Shown here: piece after piece, positions 40,829-55,010 of the stretch | Numbering within the stretch: the first letter of the stretch is position 1 | How the letters are laid out: the number at the start of each line of letters is the position of its first letter | NCBI RefSeq assembly: GCF_051014445.1 | Contig: NW_027488370.1 | Span: 14,570,001-14,634,000, forward strand | Source: Colletes latitarsis | Lineage: Eukaryota; Arthropoda; Insecta; Hymenoptera; Colletidae | Direction of reading: 5' to 3' | Length of the DNA: 64,000 nt | Notes under the pieces: generated by a model | Seen by the model: only the letters and a program-made list of their open reading frames with translations | What the model was told of the DNA's origin: nothing | Databases searched by the model: none | Translations under genes and position numbers: made by a program

Positions 40829-41594
40829 TGCGAAAGTATGAGCCTGATGAGGGCAAATCCCAGACCTATCCCAGACATAACTTGCGTTATCCTCTAAAAT
40901 ATTGATCGAAACCAGGTTTAATTGACTGTTTCAGTGTGGTACCACATTACTACGTGATCCAAACCAGAGAAAACCCAGGATTTGTTCAACAAGTATGTGA
41001 AGAATGCGAAAGTATGTGTCTGATGAGGGCAAATCCCAAGCCAACCTAGACATAACATGCGTTATCCTCTAAAATATTGATCGTAACCAGGTTTAATGGA
41101 CTGTTTCAGTGTGGTACCACATTCCTACGTGATCCAAACCAGAAAAAGCCCAGAATCTGGCCACCAAGAATGAGAAATACTCGAAAGTACGAGTCTGATG
41201 AGAGCAAATCCCAGACCTAACCCAGACCTAACATGAATTATTCTCTAAAATATTGATCGAAACCAGGTTTAATGGACTGTTTCAGTGTGGTACCACATTA
41301 CTACGTGATCCAAACCAGAAAAAACCCCAGGATCTGCTCAACAAGTATGTGAAAAACGCGAAAGTACGAGCCTGATGAGGGCAAATCCCAGACCTATCCC
41401 AGACATAACTTGCGTTATCCTCTAAAATATTTATCAAGACCAGGATTAATTGACTGTTTCAGTGTGGCATCACATTACTACGTGATCCAGACCAGTGGTA
41501 GCCCAGGATCTGGCCAACAAGAATGAGAAATATGCGAAAGTATGAGACTAAAGAGAGCAAATCCCAGACCTAACCTAGCCCTAACATGCGTTAT
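40829..41594 (+). repeat. 0.77-kb duplicated block, copy 2
   Basis: Copy of 33960-34725, lying directly after the truncated third unit of the 1,762-bp repeat. That repeat has thus been inserted or amplified next to an older neighbour block. Confidence 0.75.
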
Positions 41595-42106
41595 CCTCAA
41601 AAATATTGATCGAAACCAGGCTTATTCGACTGTTTCAGTGTGGTACCACATTACTACGTTATCCAAACCAGAAAAAGCCCAGAATCTGGCCATCAAGTAT
41701 GAGAAATATGCGAAAGTACGAGCCTGATGAGCGCAAATCCCAGAGCTATCCCAGACCTAACTTGCGCTGTCCTCTAAAATATTTATCAAGACCAGGATTA
41801 ATTGACTGTTTCAGTGTGGCATCACATTGCTACGTGATCCAATCCAGTGGAAGCCCAGGATCTGGCCAACAAGAATGAGAAATATGCGAAAGTATGAGCC
41901 TGACGAGAGCAAATCCCAGACCTAACCTAGACCTAACATGCGTTATCCTAAAAAATATTGATCGAAACCAGGTTTAGTCGACTGTTTCAGTGTGGTACCA
42001 CATTACTACGTTATCCAAACCAGAAAAAGCCCAGGATCTAGCCATCAAGTATGAGAAATATGCGAAAGAATGAGCCTGATGAGGGCAAATCCTAGGCCTA
42101 ACCCAG

Positions 42107-43290
42107 ACCTAACTTGCCTTGTCCTCTAAGATACTGATCGAAACCAGGTTTAATTTACTGTTTCAGTGTGGTACCACTTTGCTACGTGATCCAAAGCAGA
42201 AAAAACCATCGATCAGGTCAACATGTATGTTAAAACTGCGAAAGTATGACCCTGATGATGGGCAAATCCCAGACATAACCTAGACCTAACATGTGTGATC
42301 CTCTAAAATAATAATCGAAACCAGGTTTAATGGTCTGCTTCAGTGTGGTACCACATTACTACGTGTTCGAAACCAGAAAAAACCCAGGATCTGTTCAAGA
42401 AGTATGTGAAGAATGCGAAAGTAGGAGTCTGATGGGGGCAAATCCTAGACCTAACCTAGACATAACATGCGTTATCCTCAAAAATATTGATCGAAACCAG
42501 GTGTATTCGACTGTTTCAGTGTGGTACCACATTACTACGTGATCCAAACCAGAAAAAACCCAGGATCTGTTCAACAAGTATGTGAAAAATGCGAAAGTAT
42601 GAGCCTGATGAGGGCAAATCCCAGACGTATCCCAGACATAACTTGCGTTATCCTCTAAAAGATTTATCAAGACCAGGATTAATGACTGTTACAGTGTGGC
42701 ATCACATTACTACGTGATCCAAACCAGTGGAAGCCCAGGTTCTGGCCAACAAGAATGAGATATATGCGAAAGTATGCGCCTGATGAGGGCAAATCCTAGA
42801 CCAAACCCAGACCTAACATGCGTTATCCTCCAAAATATTTGTCAAGACCAGGTTTAATTGAATGTTTCAGTGTGGTACCACATTACTACGTGATCCAAAC
42901 CAGAAGAAACCCAGGATCCGTTCAACAAATCTGTGAAGAATGCGAAAGTATGAGTCTGGTGAGTGAAAATCCCAGGCCTAACCTAGACCTAACATGCGTT
43001 ATCCTCAAAAATATTGATCGAACCCAGGTTTAATCGACTATTTCAGTGTGGTAGCACATTACTACATGATCCAAATCAGAAAAAGGCCCAGAATCCGGCC
43101 ACCAAGTATGAGAAATATGCGAAAGTACGAGCCTGATGAGAGCAAATCCCAGACTTATCCCAGAACTAACTTGCGTTGTCCACTAAAATATTTATCAAGA
43201 CCAGGATTAATTGACTGTTTCAGTGTGGCATCACGTTACTACGTGATCCAAACCAGTGGAAGCCCAGGATCTGGCCAACAAGAATGAGAA
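42107..43290 (+). repeat. 1.2-kb duplicated block, copy 1 (one monomer longer)
   Basis: 42107-42599 matches 45628-46120 at 3,521 bp (20 monomers plus 1), sharing TAAGATACTGATCG, ACCATCGATCAGG and CTAAAATAATAATCG. From 42771 the match resumes at 3,346 bp (19 monomers plus 2). About 175 bp near 42600-42770, a class-D monomer with TTAATGACTGTTACAG, is absent from the other copy. Confidence 0.8.
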
Positions 43291-43796
43291 ATATGCGGAA
43301 GTATGAGCCTGACGAGAGCAAATCCCAGACCTAACCTAGACCTAACATGCGTTATCCCACAAAAATATTGACCGAAACCAGGTTTAGTGGACTGCTCCAG
43401 TGTGGTACCACATTACTGCGTGATCCAACCCAGAAAAAACCCAGGATCTGTTCAACAAGTATGTGAAAAATGCGAAAGTATGACCCTGATGAGGGCAAAT
43501 CCCAGACCTATCCCAGACATAACTTGCGTTATCCCCTAAAATATTCATCAAAACCAGGTTTAATTGACCGTTTCAGAGTGGCATCACATTACTACGTGAT
43601 CCAAACCAGTGGAAGCCCAGGATCTGGCCAACAAGAATGAGAAGTATGCGAAAGTATGAGCCTGATGATGGCAAATCCTAGACCTAACCCAGACCTAACA
43701 TGCGTTATCCTCTAAAATATTTATCAAGACCAGGTTTAATTGAATGTTTCAGTGTGGTACCACATTACTACGTGATCCGAACCAGAAAAAACCCAG

Positions 43797-45163
43797 GATC
43801 TGTTCAACAAGTATGTGAAAAACGCGAAAGTCTGAGCATGATAAGGGCAAATCCCAGGCCTAACCTGGACCTAACATGTGTTATCCTCTAAAATATTGAT
43901 CGAAACCAGGCATAATCGACTCTTTCAGTGTGGTACACCTTACTACGTTATCCAAACCAGAAAAAACCCACGATCTGTTCAAAAAGTATGTGAAGAATGC
44001 GAAAGTATGACCCTGATGAGGGCAAATCCTAGACCTAACCCAGACCTAACATACGTTAGCCTCTAAAATATTTATCAAGACCAGGTCTAATTGAATGTTT
44101 CAGTGTGGTACCACATTACTACGTGATCCAATCCAGAAAAAGTCCAGGATCTAGCCATCAAGAATGAGAAATATGCGAAAGTAAGAGCCTGACGAGAGCA
44201 AATCCCAGATCTAACCGAGACCTAACATGCGTTATCCTCAAAAATATTGATCGAAACCTGGTTTATTCGACTGTTTCAGTGTGGTACCACGTTACTACCT
44301 GATCCAAACCAGAAAAAGCCCAGAATCTGGCCATCAAGTATGAGAAATATGCGAAAGTACGAGCCTCATGAGAGCAAATCCCAGACCTAACCCAGACCTA
44401 ACATGAATTATTCTCTAAAATATTGATCGAAACCAGGTTTAATCGACTGTTTCAGTGTGGTACCACATTACTACGTGATCCGAAGCAGAAAAAACCCAGG
44501 GTCTGTTCAACAAGTATGTGAAAAACGCGAAAGTCTGAGCCTGATGAGGTCAAATCCGAGAACTTACCCAGACATAACTTGCGTTATCCTCTAAAATATT
44601 TATCAAGACAAGGATTAATTGACTGTTTCAGTGTGGCATCACAACACTACGTGATCCAAACCAGTGGAAGCCCAGGATCTGGCCAACAAGAATGAGAAGT
44701 ATGCGAAAGTATGAGCCTGATGATGGCAAATCCTAGACCTAACCTAGGCCTAACATGCGTTATCCTCTAAAATATTTATCAAGACCGGGTTTAATTGAAA
44801 GTTTCAGTGTGGTACCACATTATTACGTGATCCAAACCAGAAAAAACCGAGGATCAGTTCAACAAGTATGTGAAAAACGCGAAAGTATGAGCCTGATGAG
44901 GGCAAATCCCAGACCTATCCCAATCATAACTTGAGTTATCCCCTAAAATATTCATCAAAACCAGGTTTAATTGACCGTTTCAGTGTGGCATCACATTACT
45001 ACGTGATCCAAACCAGTGGAAGCCCAGGATCTGGCCAACAAGAATGAGAAGTATGCGAAAGTATGAGCCTGATGATGGCAAATCCTAGACCTAACCCAGA
45101 CCTAACATGCGTTATCCTCTAAAATATTTATCAAGACCAGGTTTAATTGAATGTTTCAGTGTG
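43797..45163 (+). repeat. Triplicated block (GAGCATGATAAGG), copy 1
   Basis: Compared with 59982-61279 it lacks one monomer: the offset changes by +176 between GCATGATAAGG (43837) and CATAATCGAC (43911). It keeps the monomer at ~44221-44400 that copy 2 lacks. Shared rare variants: GGTACACCTTACTACG and CACAACACTACG. Confidence 0.8.
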
Positions 45164-45627
45164 GCATCACATTGCTACGTGATCCAAACCAGTGGAAGCC
45201 CAGGATCTGGCCAACAAGAATGGGAAATATGCGAAAGTATGAGCCTGACGAGAGTAAATCCCAGACCTAACCTAGACCTAACATGCGTTATCCTAAAAAA
45301 TATTGATCGAAACCAGGCTTATTCGACTGTTTCAGTGTGGTACCACATTACTGCGTTATCCAAACCAGAAAAAGCCCAGAATCTGGCCATCAAGTATGAG
45401 AAATATGCGAAAGTACGAGCCTGATGAGCGCAAATCCCAGACCTATCCCAGACCTAACTTGCGCTGTCCTCTAAAATATTTATCAAGACCAGGATTAATT
45501 GACTGTTTCAGTGTGGCATCACATTACTACGTGATCCAAACCATTGGAAGTCCAGGATCTGTTCATCAAGTATATGAAAAACGTGAAAGTATGACCCTGA
45601 TGGGGGCAAATCCCAGACCTATCCCAG

Positions 45628-46600
45628 ACCTAACTTGCCTTGTCCTCTAAGATACTGATCGAAACCAGGTTTAATTTACTGTTTCAGTGTGGTACCACTT
45701 TGCTACGTGATCCAAAGCAGAAAAAACCATCGATCAGGTCAACATGTATGTTAAAACTGCGAAAGTATGACCCTGATGATGGGCAAATCCCAGACATAAC
45801 CTAGACCTAACATGTGTGATCCTCTAAAATAATAATCGAAACCAGGTTTAATGGTCTGCTTCAGTGTGGTACCACATTACTACGTGATCGAAACCAGAAA
45901 AAACCCAGGATCTGTTCAAGAAGTATGTGGAGAATGCGAAAGTAAGAGTCTGATGGGGGCAAATCCTAGACCTAACCTAGACATAACATGCGTTATCCTC
46001 AAAAATATTGATCGAAACCAGGTGTATTCGACTGTTTCAGTGTGGTACCACATTACTACGTGATCCAAACCAGAAAAAACCCAGGATCTGTTCAACAAGT
46101 ATGTGAAAAATGCGAAAGTATGCGCCTGATGAGGGCAAATCCTAGACCAAACCCAGACCTAACATGCGTTATCCTCCAAAATATTTGTCAAGACCAGGTT
46201 TAATTGAATGTTTCAGTGTGGTACCACATTACTACGTGATCCAAACCAGAAGAAACCCAGGATCCGTTCAACAAATCTGTGAAGAATGCGAAAGTCTGAG
46301 CATGATAAGGGCAAATCCCAGGCCTAACCTAGACCTAACATGCGTTATCCTCAAAAATATTGATCGAACCCAGGTTTAATCGACTATTTCAGTGTGGTAG
46401 CACATTACTACATGATCCAAATCAGAAAAAAGCCCAGAATCCGGCCACCAAGTATGAGAAATATGCGAAAGTACGAGCCTGATCAGAGCAAATCCCAGAC
46501 TTATCCCAGAACTAACTTGCGTTGTCCACTAAAATATTTATCAAGACCAGGATTAATTAACTGTTTCAGTGTGGCATCACGTTACTACGTGATCTGAACC
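45628..46600 (+). repeat. 1.2-kb duplicated block, copy 2 (one monomer shorter)
   Basis: Copy of 42107-43290. The join at ~46117 makes a single hybrid monomer from the left half of one and the right half of the next, with register preserved to within 1 bp. Confidence 0.8.
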
Positions 46601-46613
46601 AGAAAAAACCCAG

Positions 46614-47980
46614 GATCTGTTCAACAAGTATGTGAAAAACGCGAAAGTCTGAGCATGATAAGGGCAAATCCCAGGCCTAACCTGGACCTAACATGTGTTA
46701 TCCTCTAAAATATTGTTCGAAACCAGGTTTAATGGACTGTTTCAGTGTGATACCACAATACTACGTGATCCAAACCAGAAAAAACCGAGGATCAGTTCAA
46801 CAAGTATGTGAAAAATGCGTAAGTATGAGCCTGGCGAGAGCAAATCCCAGACCTAACCTAGACCTAACATGCGTTATCCTCAAAAATATTGATCGAAACC
46901 AGGCATAATCGACTCTTTCCGTGTGGTACACCTTACTACGTTATCCAAACCAGAAAAAACCCAGGATCTGTTCAAAAAGTATGTGAAGAATGCGAAAGTA
47001 TGACCCTGATGAGGGCAAATCCTAGACCTAACCCAGACCTAACATACGTTAGCCTCTAAAATATTTATCAAGACCAGGTCTAATTGAATGTTTCAGTGTG
47101 GTACCACATTACTACGTGATCCAATCCAGAAAAAGTCCAGGATCTAGCCATCAAGAATGAGAAATATGCGAAAGTAAGAGCCTGACGAGAGCAAATCCCA
47201 GATCTAACCGAGACCTAACATGAATTATTCTCTAAAATATTGATCGAAACCAGGTTTAATCGACTGCTTCAGTGTGGTACCACATTACTACGTGATCCGA
47301 AGCAGAAAAAACCCAGGGTCTGTTCAACAAGTATGTGAAAAACGCGAAAGTCTGAGCCTGATGAGGTCAAATCCGAGAACTTACCCAGACATAACTTGCG
47401 TTATCCTCTAAAATATTTATCAAGACAAGGATTAATTGACTGTTTCAGTGTGGCATCACAACACTACGTGATCCAAACCAGTGGAAGCCCAGGATCTGGC
47501 CAACAAGAATGAGAAGTATGCGAAAGTATGAGCCTGATGATGGCAAATCCTAGACCTAACCTAGACCTAACATGCGTTATCCTCTAAAATATTTATCAAG
47601 ACCGGGTTTAATTGAATGTTTCAGTGTGGTACCACATTACTACGTGATCCAAACCAGAAAAAACCGAGGATCAGTTCAACAAGTATGTGAAAAACGCGAA
47701 AGTATGAGCCTGATGAGGGCAAATCCCAGACCTATCCCAATCATAACTTGAGTTATCCCCTAAAATATTCATCAAAACCAGGTTTAATTGACCGTTTCAG
47801 TGTGGCATCACATTACTACGTGATCCAAACCAGTGGAAGCCCAGGATCTGGCCAACAAGAATGAGAAGTATGCGAAAGTATGAGCCTGATGATGGCAAAT
47901 CCTAGACCTAACCCAGACCTAACATGCGTTATCCTCTAAAATATTTATCAAGACCAGTTTTAATTGAATGTTTCAGAGTG
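46614..47980 (+). repeat. Triplicated block, copy 2
   Basis: Same overall length as copy 1 because two one-monomer differences cancel. It has the monomer at ~46726-46901 (TGATACCACAATACTACG) missing from copy 1, but lacks the monomer that follows GATCTAACCGAGACCTAACATG in the other copies. Confidence 0.8.
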
Positions 47981-48408
47981 GTACCACATTACTACGTGAT
48001 CCGAACCAGAAAAAACCCAGGATCTGTTCAACAAGTATGTGAAAAACGCGAAAGTCTGAGCCTGATAAGGGCAAATCCCAGGCCTAACCTGGACCTAACA
48101 TGTGTTATCGTCTAAAATATTGATCGAAACCAGGTTCAATGGACTGTTTCAGTGTGGTACCACATTACTACGTGATCCAAACCAGAAAAAACCGAGGATC
48201 AGTTCAACAAGTATGTGAAAAATGCGTAAGTATGAGCCTGGCGAGAGCAAATCCCAGACCTAACCTAGACCTAACATGCGTTATCCTCAAAAATATTGAT
48301 CGAAACCAGGCATAATCGACTCTTTCAGTGTGGTACCACATTACTACGTTATCCAAACTAGAAAAAACCCAGGATCTGTTCAACAAGTATGTGAAGAATG
48401 CGAAAGTA
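47795..48408 (+). repeat. 0.6-kb duplicated block, copy 1
   Basis: Matches 54654-55267 at 6,859 bp (39 monomers minus 5), sharing TGTTATCGTCTAAAATATTG, GCGTAAGTATGAGCCTGGCG and CCAAACTAGAAA. Confidence 0.75.
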
Positions 48409-49620
48409 TGAGCCTGATGAGGGCAAATCCCAGACCTATTCCAGACATAACTTGCGTTATCCCGTAAAATATTCATCAAAACCAGGTTTAATTAACCGTT
48501 TCAGTGTGGTAACACTTTACAACGTGATCGAAACCAGAAGAAGCCAGGGATCTGTTCAACAAGTATGTGAAAAATGCGTAAGTATGAGCCTGACGAGAGC
48601 AACTCCCAGACCTAACCTAGACCTAACATGCGTTATCCTCAAAAGTATAGACCGAAACCAGGTTTAATCGTCTGTTTCAGTGTGGTACCACTTTACTACG
48701 TGATCCAAACCAGTGGAAGCCCAGGATCTGGCCAACAAGAATGAGAAGTATGCGAAAGTATGAGCCTGATGATGGCAAATCCTAGACCTAACCCAGACCT
48801 AACATGCGTTATCCTCAAAAATATTGATCGAAACCAGGTTTAATCGACTGTTTCAGTGTGGTAGCACATTATTACGTGATCCGAACCAGAAAAAATCCAG
48901 GATCTGTTCAACAAGTATGTGAAAAACGCGAAAGAATGAGCCTGATGAGGGCAAATCCTAGACCTAACCCAGACCTAACATGTGGTGTCCTCTAGAATAT
49001 TTATCAAGACCAGGATTAATTCACTGTTTCAGTGTGGCATCACATTACTACGTGATCCAAACCAGTGGAAGCCCAGGATCTGGCCAACAAGAATGAGAAA
49101 TATGCGAAAGTACGAGCCTCATGAGAGCAAATCCCAGACCTAACCCAGACCTAACATGAATTATTCTCTAAAATACTGATCGAAACCAGGTTTAATTGAC
49201 TGTTTCAGTGTGGTACCATATTACTACGTGATCCGAACCAGAAAAGACCCAGGATCTGTTCAACAAGTGTGTGAAAAACGCGAAAGTCTGAGCCTGATGA
49301 GGGCAAATCCCAGAACTTACCCAAACATAACTTGCGTTATCCTCTAAAATATTTATCAAGACCAGGATTAATTGACTGTTTCAGTGTGGCATCACATTAC
49401 TACGTGATCCAAACCAGTGGAAGAAAAGGATCTGGCCAACGAGAATGAGAAGTATACGAAAGTATGAGCCTGATGATGGCACATCCCAGAACTAACCCAG
49501 ACATAACTTGCGTTATCCTCAAAAATGTTGATCGAAACCAGGTTTAATCGACTGTTTCATTGTGGTACCACGTTGCTACGTGGTCCAAACCAGAAAAAGC
49601 CCAGAATCTGGCCATCAAGT

Positions 49621-50531
49621 ATGAGAAATATGCGAAAGTACGAGCCTCATGAGAGCAAATCCCAGACCTAACCCAGACCTAACATGAATTATTCTCTAAA
49701 ATATTGATCGAAACCAGGTTTAATCGACTGCTTCTGTGTGGTACCACATTACTACGTGATCCAAACCAGAAACACCCAGGATCTGTTGAACAAGTGTGTG
49801 AAAAACGCGAAAGTCTGAGCCTGATGAGGGCAAATCCCAGAACTAACCCAGACATAACTTGCGTTATCCTCTAAAATATTTATCAAGACCAGGATTAATT
49901 GACTGTTTCAGTGTGGCATCACATTACTACGTGATCCAAACCAGTGGAAGCCCAGGATCTGGCCAACAAGAATGAGAAGTATGCGAAAGTATGAGCCTGA
50001 TGATGGCAAATCCTAGACCTAACCCAGACCTAACATGCGTTATCCTCAAAAATACTTATCAGGACCAGGTTTAATTGGATGTTTCCGTGTGGCACCACAT
50101 TGCTACGTGATCCAAACCAGAAAAAGCCCAGGATCTGTTCAACAAGTATGTGAAAAACGCGAAAGTATTACCCTGATGAGGGCAAATCCCGGACCTATCC
50201 CAGACCTAACTTGCGTTGTCATCTAAAATATTCATGGAAACCAGGTTTAAATGACTGTTTCAGGGTGGTACCTCATTACTACGTGATCCAAACCAGAAAA
50301 AACCGAGGATCAGTTCAACAAGTATGAGAAAAACGTGAAAGTATGAGGCTGATGAGGGCAAATCCCAGACCTATCCCAGACATAACTTGCGTTATCCCCT
50401 AAAATATTCATCAAAACCAGGTATAATTGACCGTTTCAGTGTGGCAACACTTTACAACGTGATCGAAACCAGAAAAAGCCAGGGATCTGTTCAACAAGTG
50501 TGTGAAAAACGCGAAAGTCTGAGCCTGATGA
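49621..50531 (+). repeat. 0.9-kb duplicated block, copy 1
   Basis: Matches 57360-58270 at 7,739 bp (44 monomers minus 5). Shared private features: CCAGAAACACCCAGG, in which the A-tract is shortened; GATGTTTCCGTGTGGC; TCATCTAAAATATTCATGG; and TTTCAGGGTGGTACCTC. Confidence 0.8.
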
Positions 50532-51264
50532 GGGCAAATCCCAGAACTTACCCAGACATAACTTGCGTTATCCTCTAAAATATTTATCAAGACCAGGATT
50601 AATTGACTGTTTCAGTGTGGGATCACATTACTACGTGATCCAAACCAGTGGAAGAAAAGGATCTGGCCAACGAGAAGGAGAAGTATGCGAAAGTATGAGC
50701 CCGATGATGGCACATCCCAGAACTAACCCAGACATAACTTGCGTTATCCTCAAAAATATTGACCGAAACCAGGTTTAATCGACTGTTTCAGTGTGGTACC
50801 ACGTTACTACGTGATCCAAACCAGAAAAAGCCTAGAAACTGGCCATCAAGTATGAGAAATATGCTAAAGTACGAGCCTCATGAGAGCAAATCCCAGCCCT
50901 AACCCAGACCTAACATGAATTATTCTCTAAAATATTGATCGAAACCAGGTTTAATCGATTGTTTCAGTGTGGTACCACATTACTACGTGATCCGAATCAG
51001 AAAAAACCCAGGAACTGTTCAACGAGTATGTGAAAAACGCGAAAGTCTGAGCCAGATGGGGTCAAATCCTAGACCTAACCCAGACATAACTTGCGTTATC
51101 CTCTAAAATATTTATCAAGACCAGGATTAATTGAATGTTTCAGTGTGGTACCACATTACTACGTGATCAGAACCAGAAAATCCCAGGATCTGTTCAACTA
51201 GTATGTGAAAAACGCGAAAGTCTGAGCCTGATGAGGTCAAATCCCAGAACTAACCCAGACATAA

Positions 51265-51826
51265 CTTGCGTTACCCTCTAAAATATTTATCAAGACCAGG
51301 ATTAATTGACTGTTTCAGTGTGGCATCACATTACTACGTGATCCAAACCAGTGAAAGCCCAGGATCTAGCCAACAAGAATGAGAAGTATGCGAAAGTATG
51401 AGCCTGATGATGGCAAACCCTAGACCTAACCCAGACCTAACATGCGTTATCCTCTAAAATATTGATCGAATCAGGTTTAATGGACTGTTTCAGTGTGGTA
51501 CCACATTACTACGTGATCCAAACCAGAAAAAACCGAGGATCAGTTCAACAAGTATGTGAAAAACGCGAAAGTATGAGCCTGATGAGGGCAAATCCCAGAC
51601 CTATCCCAGACATAACTTGCGTTATCCCCTAAAATATTCATCAAAACCAGGTTTCATTGACCGTTTCAGTCTGGTAACACTTTGCAACGTGTTCGATACC
51701 AGAAAAAGCCAGCGATCTGTTCAACAAGTATGTGAAAAATGCGTAAGTATGAGCCTGGCGAGAGCAAATCCCAGACCTAACCTAGACCTAACATGCGTTA
51801 TCCTCGTAAATATTGATCGAAACCAG
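51265..51826 (+). repeat. 0.56-kb duplicated block, copy 1
   Basis: Matches 53551-54112 at 2,286 bp (13 monomers minus 2). Shares ATTGATCGAATCAGG, a monomer shortened by about 2 bases, and a class-E monomer with TTTCAGTCTGGTAACAC and GCCAGCGATC. Confidence 0.75.
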
Positions 51827-53550
51827 GCATAATCGACTCTTTCAGTGTGGTACACCTTACTACGTTATCCAAACCAGAAAAAACCCAGGATCTGTTCAAA
51901 AAGTATGTGAAGAATGCGAAAGTATGACCCTGATGAGGGCAAATCCTAGACCTAACCCAGACCTAACATACGTTAGCCTCTAAAATATTTATCAAGACCA
52001 GGTCTAATTGAATGTTTCAGTGTGGTACCACATTACTACGTGATCCAATCCAGAAAAAGTCCAGGATCTAGCCATCAAGAATGAGAAATATGCGAAAGTA
52101 AGAGCCTGACGAGAGCAAATCCCAGATCTAACCGAGACCTAACATGCGTTATCCTCAAAAATATTGATCGAAACCTGGTTTAATCGACTGTTTCAGAGTG
52201 GTACCACGTTACTACCTGATCCAAACCAGAAAAAGCCCAGGATCCGTTCAACAAGTATGTGAAGTATGCGAAAGTATGAGTCTGGTGAGTGAAAATCCCA
52301 GGCCTAACCCACACCTAACATGCGTTATCCTCAAAAATATTGATCGAAACCAGGTTTAATCGACTGTTTCAGTGTGGTAGCACATTATTATGTGATCCGA
52401 ACCAGAAAAAATCCAGGATCAGTTCAACAAGTATGTGAAAAACGCGAAAGAATGAGCCTGATGAGGGCAAATCCTAGACCTAACCCAGACCTAACTTGCG
52501 TTATTCTCTAAAATATTGATCCAAACCAGGTTTAATTGACTGTTTCTGTGTGGTACCACATTACTACGTGATCCAAACCAGAAATTGCCCAGGATCTAGC
52601 CATGAAGTATGAGAAATATGCGAAAGTATGAGCCTGATGAGAGCAAATCCCCGTCCTACCCTAGACCTAACATGAATTGTTCTCTAAAATATTGTTCGAA
52701 ACCAGGTTTAATCGACAGTTTCAGTGTGGTAACACATTTCTACGTGATCCAAACCAGAAAAAACCCAGGATCTGTTCAACAAGTGTGTGAAAAACGCGAA
52801 AGTCTGAGCCTGATGAGGGCAAATCCCAGAACTTACCCAAATATAACTTGCGTTATCCTCTAAAATATTTATCAAGACCAGGATTAATTGACTGTTTCAG
52901 TGTGGCATCACATTACTACGTGATCCAAACCAGTGGAAGAAAAGGATCTGGCCAACGAGAATGAGAAGTATGCGAAAGTATGAGCCTGATGATGGCACAT
53001 CCCAGAACTAACCCAGACATAACTTGCGTTACCCTCAAAAATATTGACCGAAACCAGGTTCAATCGACTGTTTCAGTGTGGTACCACGTTACTACGTGAT
53101 CCAAACCAGAAAAAGCCTAGAAACTGGCCATCAAGTATGAGAAATATGCTAAAGTACGAGCCTCATGAGAGCAAATCCCAGACCTAACCCAGACCTAACA
53201 TGAATTATTCTCTAAAATATTGATCGAAACCAGGTTTAATCGACTGTTTCAGTGTGGTACCACATTACTACGTGATCCGAATCAGAAAAAACCCAGGAAC
53301 TGTTCAACGAGTATGTGAAAAACGCGAAAGTCTGAGCCAGATGGGGTCAAATCCTAGACCTAACCCAGACATAACTTGCGTTATCCTCTAAAATATTTAT
53401 CAAGACCAGGATTAATTGAATGTTTCAGTGTGGTACCACATTACTACGTGATCCGAATCAGAAAAAACCCAGGATCTGTTCAACAAGTGTGTGAAAAACG
53501 CGAAAGTCTGAGCCTGATGAGGGCAAATCCCAGAACATACCCAAATATAA

Positions 53551-54112
53551 CTTGCGTTATCCTCTAAAATATTTATCAAGACCAGGATTAATTGACTGTT
53601 TCAGTGTGGCATCACATTACTACGTGATCCAAACCAGTGGAAGCCCCGGATCTAGCCAACAAGAATGAGAAGTATGCGAAAGTATGAGCCTGATGATGGC
53701 AAACCCTAGACCTAACCCAGACCTAACATGCGTTATCCTCTAAAATATTGATCGAATCAGGTTTAATGGACTGTTTCAGTGTGGTACCACATTACTACGT
53801 GATACAAACCAGAAAAAACCGAGGATCAGTTCAACAAGTATGTGAAAAACGCGAAAGTATGAGCCTGATGAGGGCAAATCCCAGACCTATCCCAGACATA
53901 ACTTGCGTTATCCCCTAAAATATTCATCAAAACCAGGTTTCATTGACCGTTTCAGTCTGGTAACACTTTACAACGTGTTCGATACCAGAAAAAGCCAGCG
54001 ATCTGTTCAACAAGTATGTGAAAAATGCGTAAGTATGAGCCTGGCGAGAGCAAATCCCAGACCTAACCTAGACCTAACATGCGTTATCCTCAAAAATATT
54101 GATCGAAACCAG
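53551..54112 (+). repeat. 0.56-kb duplicated block, copy 2
   Basis: Copy of 51265-51826, with the same shortened ATTGATCGAATCAGG monomer. The same shortened monomer occurs again near 59205. Confidence 0.75.
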
Positions 54113-54259
54113 GCTTAATCGACTCTTTCAGAGTGGTACCACATTACTACGTTATCCAAACCAGAAAAAACCCAGGATCTGTTCAAAAAGTATGTGAAGA
54201 ATGCGAAAGTATGACCCTGACGAGGGCAAATCCTAGACCTAACCGAGACCTAACATACG

Positions 54260-55010
54260 TTATCCTCTAAAATATTTATCAAGACCAGGATTAATTGGCT
54301 GTTTCAGTGTGGCATCACATTACTACGTGATCCAAACCAGAAAAAACCGAGGATCAGTTCAACAAGTATGTGAAAAACGCGAAAGTATGAGCCTGATGAG
54401 GGCAAATCCCAGACCTAACCCAGACCTAACATGCGTTATCCTCTAAAATATTTATCAAGACCAGGTTTAATTGAATGTTTCAGTGTGGTACCACATTACT
54501 ACGTGATCCGAACCAGAAAAAAACCAGGATCTGTTCAAAAAGTATGTGAAGAATGCGAAAGTATGACCCTGACGAGGGCAAATCCTAGACCTAACCCAGA
54601 CCTAACATACGTTATCCTCTAAAATATTTATCAAGACCAGGATTAATTGACTGTTTCAGTGTGGCATCACATTACTACGTGATCCAAACCAGTGGAAGCC
54701 CAGGATCTGGCCAACAAGAATGAGAAGTATGCGAAAGTATGAGTTTGATGATGGCAAATCCTAGACCTAACCCAGACCTAACATGCGTTATCCTCTAAAA
54801 TATTTATCAAGATCAGGTTTAATTGATTGTTTCAGTGTGGTACCACATTACTACGTGATCCGAACCAGAAAAAACCCAGGATCTGTTCAACAAGTATGTG
54901 AAAAACGCGAAAGTCTGAGCCTGATAAGGGCAAATCCCAGGCCTAACCTGGACCTAACATGTGTTATCGTCTAAAATATTGATCGAAACCAGGTTCAATG
55001 GACTGTTTCA
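54260..55010 (+). repeat. 0.75-kb duplicated block, copy 1
   Basis: Matches 59362-60112 at 5,102 bp (29 monomers minus 2), sharing GATTAATTGGCTG, TTCAAAAAGTATG and ATACGTTATCC. Confidence 0.72.

Larger units (their letters stand above)
40731..47794 (+). repeat. Array zone 3: A/B monomers interleaved with class D
   Basis: Class-D monomers (GTGTGGCATCACATTAC, CCAGTGGAAGCCCAGG, TCTGGCCAACAAGAATGAG) become a regular component. The zone is largely two multi-kilobase duplications (42107-43290 with 45628-46600, and 43797-45163 with 46614-47980). No non-satellite sequence is seen. Confidence 0.75.
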
